DNA of 64,000 nucleotides from Clostridiales bacterium (GTDB lineage Bacteria > Bacillota > Clostridia > Christensenellales > Pumilibacteraceae): NCBI GenBank assembly GCA_029066805.1, contig JAIEFT010000036.1, forward strand, positions 1-64,000, read 5' to 3'. Below the pieces are notes generated by a model. That model saw only the letters and a program-made list of their open reading frames with translations, did not search any database and was not told the origin of the DNA. How positions within the stretch are numbered: the first letter of the stretch is position 1; each line of letters begins with the position of its first letter. The position numbers and the translations under genes were made by a program. This document shows, piece by piece, positions 62,242-64,000 of this stretch.

Positions 62242-64000
62242 GCTTGCTATTGCCCCTCGGTTTTCTCGGGTTGATCGGACTGGCTGTGCTCCTTCTGATT
62301 TACCTGATAAAGCCCAATTATCAAAACAAGCTTGTTTCCAGCACGTTTGTTTGGAGACTGAGCCTTAAATACCAAAAAAAGCGTATGCCTATCAGCAAGC
62401 TTAAAAACTTGCTCGTTTTGCTTTTGCAAATTTTAATCATTGCGCTGTGCGCGTTTATCCTTGCCGGTCCGGTAATTTTAGAGAATGTGGACGATGTCGA
62501 CGAGGTGGTCATTATAATCGAAGCGTCGGCGAGCATGCGCGCTACCGATGAGGACAAAATCACGAGGTTCGACCGCGCGATTGAGGATGCGCGCGAGGTT
62601 GCCGCCAAAACGTTTGATAAGGGCGGCAGGGTTTCGCTCATATTTGCAGATAAGGACGCAGACTATGTTATGCACCGCGTTACAAGCGAGTCGCGCTTTG
62701 AGCTGTACGAGGAGCTCGAAAAAATGGCTGACGAAGACGCTTGCACTTACGGTTCTGCCGATATTGACGGTGCAATGAATCTTGCCAACACTATTGTCGG
62801 GAGTGTGCCCAATACGAAAGTCGTTTTGTATACTTCCACCAAATACGACAATCACGGGAGCGTGGACGTTCGCACCATGGCGAGGGATGACGGAAGTGAG
62901 TGGAATGTGGCTGTACTCGACCTTCGCGCAGAAAGGACTGTGGAGAACACATACACATTCTATGTAGACTTGGCGTGCTACGGCAGGGACATGGAAGTCA
63001 CACTTGGCTTGAATTTGAACAAGGTGAACAATACCGACAGTGAACAGACGTACTTGCTCAACACCGATCCAGTTAAAGTTGGCGAGCGCATTCGACTTGT
63101 GGGTAATCGCGTTACTACCGTGACTATTCCTACAGACGTGGCTGTGCCCGACGGAAGGGAAAAACCTTTGCCGGTGTTCACGTTTGACGACGCTATGGCT
63201 ACTGTGGTTGTAGATGACTCGCTAACCGATGATAACAGTTTTTCTCTGTGCAGCAATATCAAGCCTATAATGAATATTCAGTATGCCAGCACCAAAGCCA
63301 ACAGCTTTTTTGCGGCAGTGTTTATGAGCTTGCAAAGCGCTTTGCAAAATAAATGGACTGTTAACTACCAAGAGGTCCAACTCAGGCAAGATATGATTGG
63401 TGGTATGGACTTTTCTAAGATTAAAACTACGGGGTACGATATATACGTGTTTGAGGAGGGCGCAATTCCGCAAACGCTGCCTACCGACGGTGTTGTGTTT
63501 TTTGTCAACCCGCAGTACTTGCCGTTAGGAACTGATTTCGGCACGACCTCCGCTGTCAGCACGCCGCGCATATCGCTTACCGCAGGCGTTGAACATCCAA
63601 TTACAAAAAACGTGTCAGCCGACAATATCGAGGTCACGCGGTATTCGTCCATTAAGTTCTACAGTGACGAGTATACGCCGCTGCTGTACTGCCAAGGTGA
63701 ACCTGTTTTGGCATGCAAAAACACCGCTTCAAGTAAGACTGTGGCTATGTCGTTCAGTGTGAACTATTCCACCGTGGCAATGAGCTACGAATTTCCGCGA
63801 CTTATGCTCAATATTGCCAATTACTATCTTCCGTCAACGTTTGACAAGAGCGTGTACGAGGTCAACGACACCGTTTCTTTATATGCTCGCAGCTCAAAGC
63901 TCAATGTTGACGGTCCGGATGGGATAAGCAATGAGTACAGTGTGTTCCCGCAAGTATTAGAGCTTACGAAAAGAGGAATTTACACGTTGACTCAAAAGCT
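62238..64000 (+). CDS. BatA-like membrane protein with VWA domain (partial, runs off window)
   Basis: It is open to the window end and so is missing from the ORF track. The N-terminus has a BatA-type segment (LGFLGLIGLAVLLLIYLIKP), SSTFVWRLSLKYQKKR and a second segment (LLVLLLQILIIALCAFILAGP), as in aerotolerance-regulator N-terminal domains. A VWA domain follows, but its metal site reads EASASM, with Glu in place of the first Asp of DxSxS. The rest is an extracellular beta-rich region. At least 587 residues are inside the window. The ATGA overlap couples it to the DUF58 gene. The role is envelope-associated and not defined. Confidence 0.85.
   Translation, partial: MSLLLPLGFLGLIGLAVLLLIYLIKPNYQNKLVSSTFVWRLSLKYQKKRMPISKLKNLLVLLLQILIIALCAFILAGPVILENVDDVDEVVIIIEASASMRATDEDKITRFDRAIEDAREVAAKTFDKGGRVSLIFADKDADYVMHRVTSESRFELYEELEKMADEDACTYGSADIDGAMNLANTIVGSVPNTKVVLYTSTKYDNHGSVDVRTMARDDGSEWNVAVLDLRAERTVENTYTFYVDLACYGRDMEVTLGLNLNKVNNTDSEQTYLLNTDPVKVGERIRLVGNRVTTVTIPTDVAVPDGREKPLPVFTFDDAMATVVVDDSLTDDNSFSLCSNIKPIMNIQYASTKANSFFAAVFMSLQSALQNKWTVNYQEVQLRQDMIGGMDFSKIKTTGYDIYVFEEGAIPQTLPTDGVVFFVNPQYLPLGTDFGTTSAVSTPRISLTAGVEHPITKNVSADNIEVTRYSSIKFYSDEYTPLLYCQGEPVLACKNTASSKTVAMSFSVNYSTVAMSYEFPRLMLNIANYYLPSTFDKSVYEVNDTVSLYARSSKLNVDGPDGISNEYSVFPQVLELTKRGIYTLTQK

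Overview
The window looks like chromosomal DNA of an anaerobic, Gram-positive-type gut bacterium, probably a member of the Clostridia (Bacillota). The evidence is a class III (anaerobic) ribonucleotide reductase, AddAB rather than RecBCD, a PurF with iron-sulfur cysteines and a cleavable propeptide, LuxS, P-II-like proteins, many ABC-2 exporters, very large N-terminal lipoproteins with Listeria-Bacteroides and BspA-type leucine-rich repeats, no outer-membrane genes, and strong TTGACA-17-TATAAT promoters with GGAGG ribosome sites. A closer placement (for example Christensenellales) is only a guess.

Layout. 1-129 is the end of tuf. 596-3938 is an anaerobic dNTP operon: NrdD with a fused glutaredoxin-like domain, then a flavin thioredoxin reductase lacking the usual NADPH motifs, behind two NrdR boxes. 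4105-6209 holds a small XRE regulator, gluQ and a degenerate ABC-like protein. 6461-13272 holds gyrB, gyrA, purF and a membrane protein. 13370-17029 holds two small unknowns and the operon iscS-iscU-luxS. 17026-19856 (minus strand) holds an XRE regulator and a DUF1538 membrane protein with two P-II-like genes. 20043-26017 holds two ABC-2 export systems. 26245-30624 holds an XRE regulator, a hybrid histidine kinase, a RimK-like ATP-grasp ligase and a lipoprotein. 30764-36824 is addB-addA. 36938-43605 holds a repeat-tailed membrane protein, a MacB-like ABC protein on the minus strand, an acetyltransferase, an unknown and two GyrI-like effector-binding proteins. 43890-58801 holds two giant lipoproteins (1488 and 3383 residues). 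58936-64000 holds a membrane protein and the MoxR-DUF58-BatA series, cut by the window end.

Most unusual signals. (1) Three copies of a small module: a 68-82 residue XRE repressor gene diverges from a short promoter-driven RNA with a conserved core (GTTCC..TGCGAC..AA) followed by a C-rich hairpin. Each copy has its own palindromic operator type. I do not recognise the RNA. (2) Two ~125 bp elements placed exactly at a stop codon inside operons (iscS/iscU and an ABC ATPase/permease pair). They share sequence and show compensatory changes in two stems, so they look like structured RNA. (3) Five genes whose consensus promoter ends 6-9 bases before the start codon, which implies leaderless mRNAs. 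(4) A 5' leader with an internal intrinsic terminator ahead of the 3383-residue lipoprotein. (5) Homopolymeric G tracts at two ABC operons, one of them serving as the ribosome-binding site.

All assignments come from reading the sequence and the ORF track; no searches were run.
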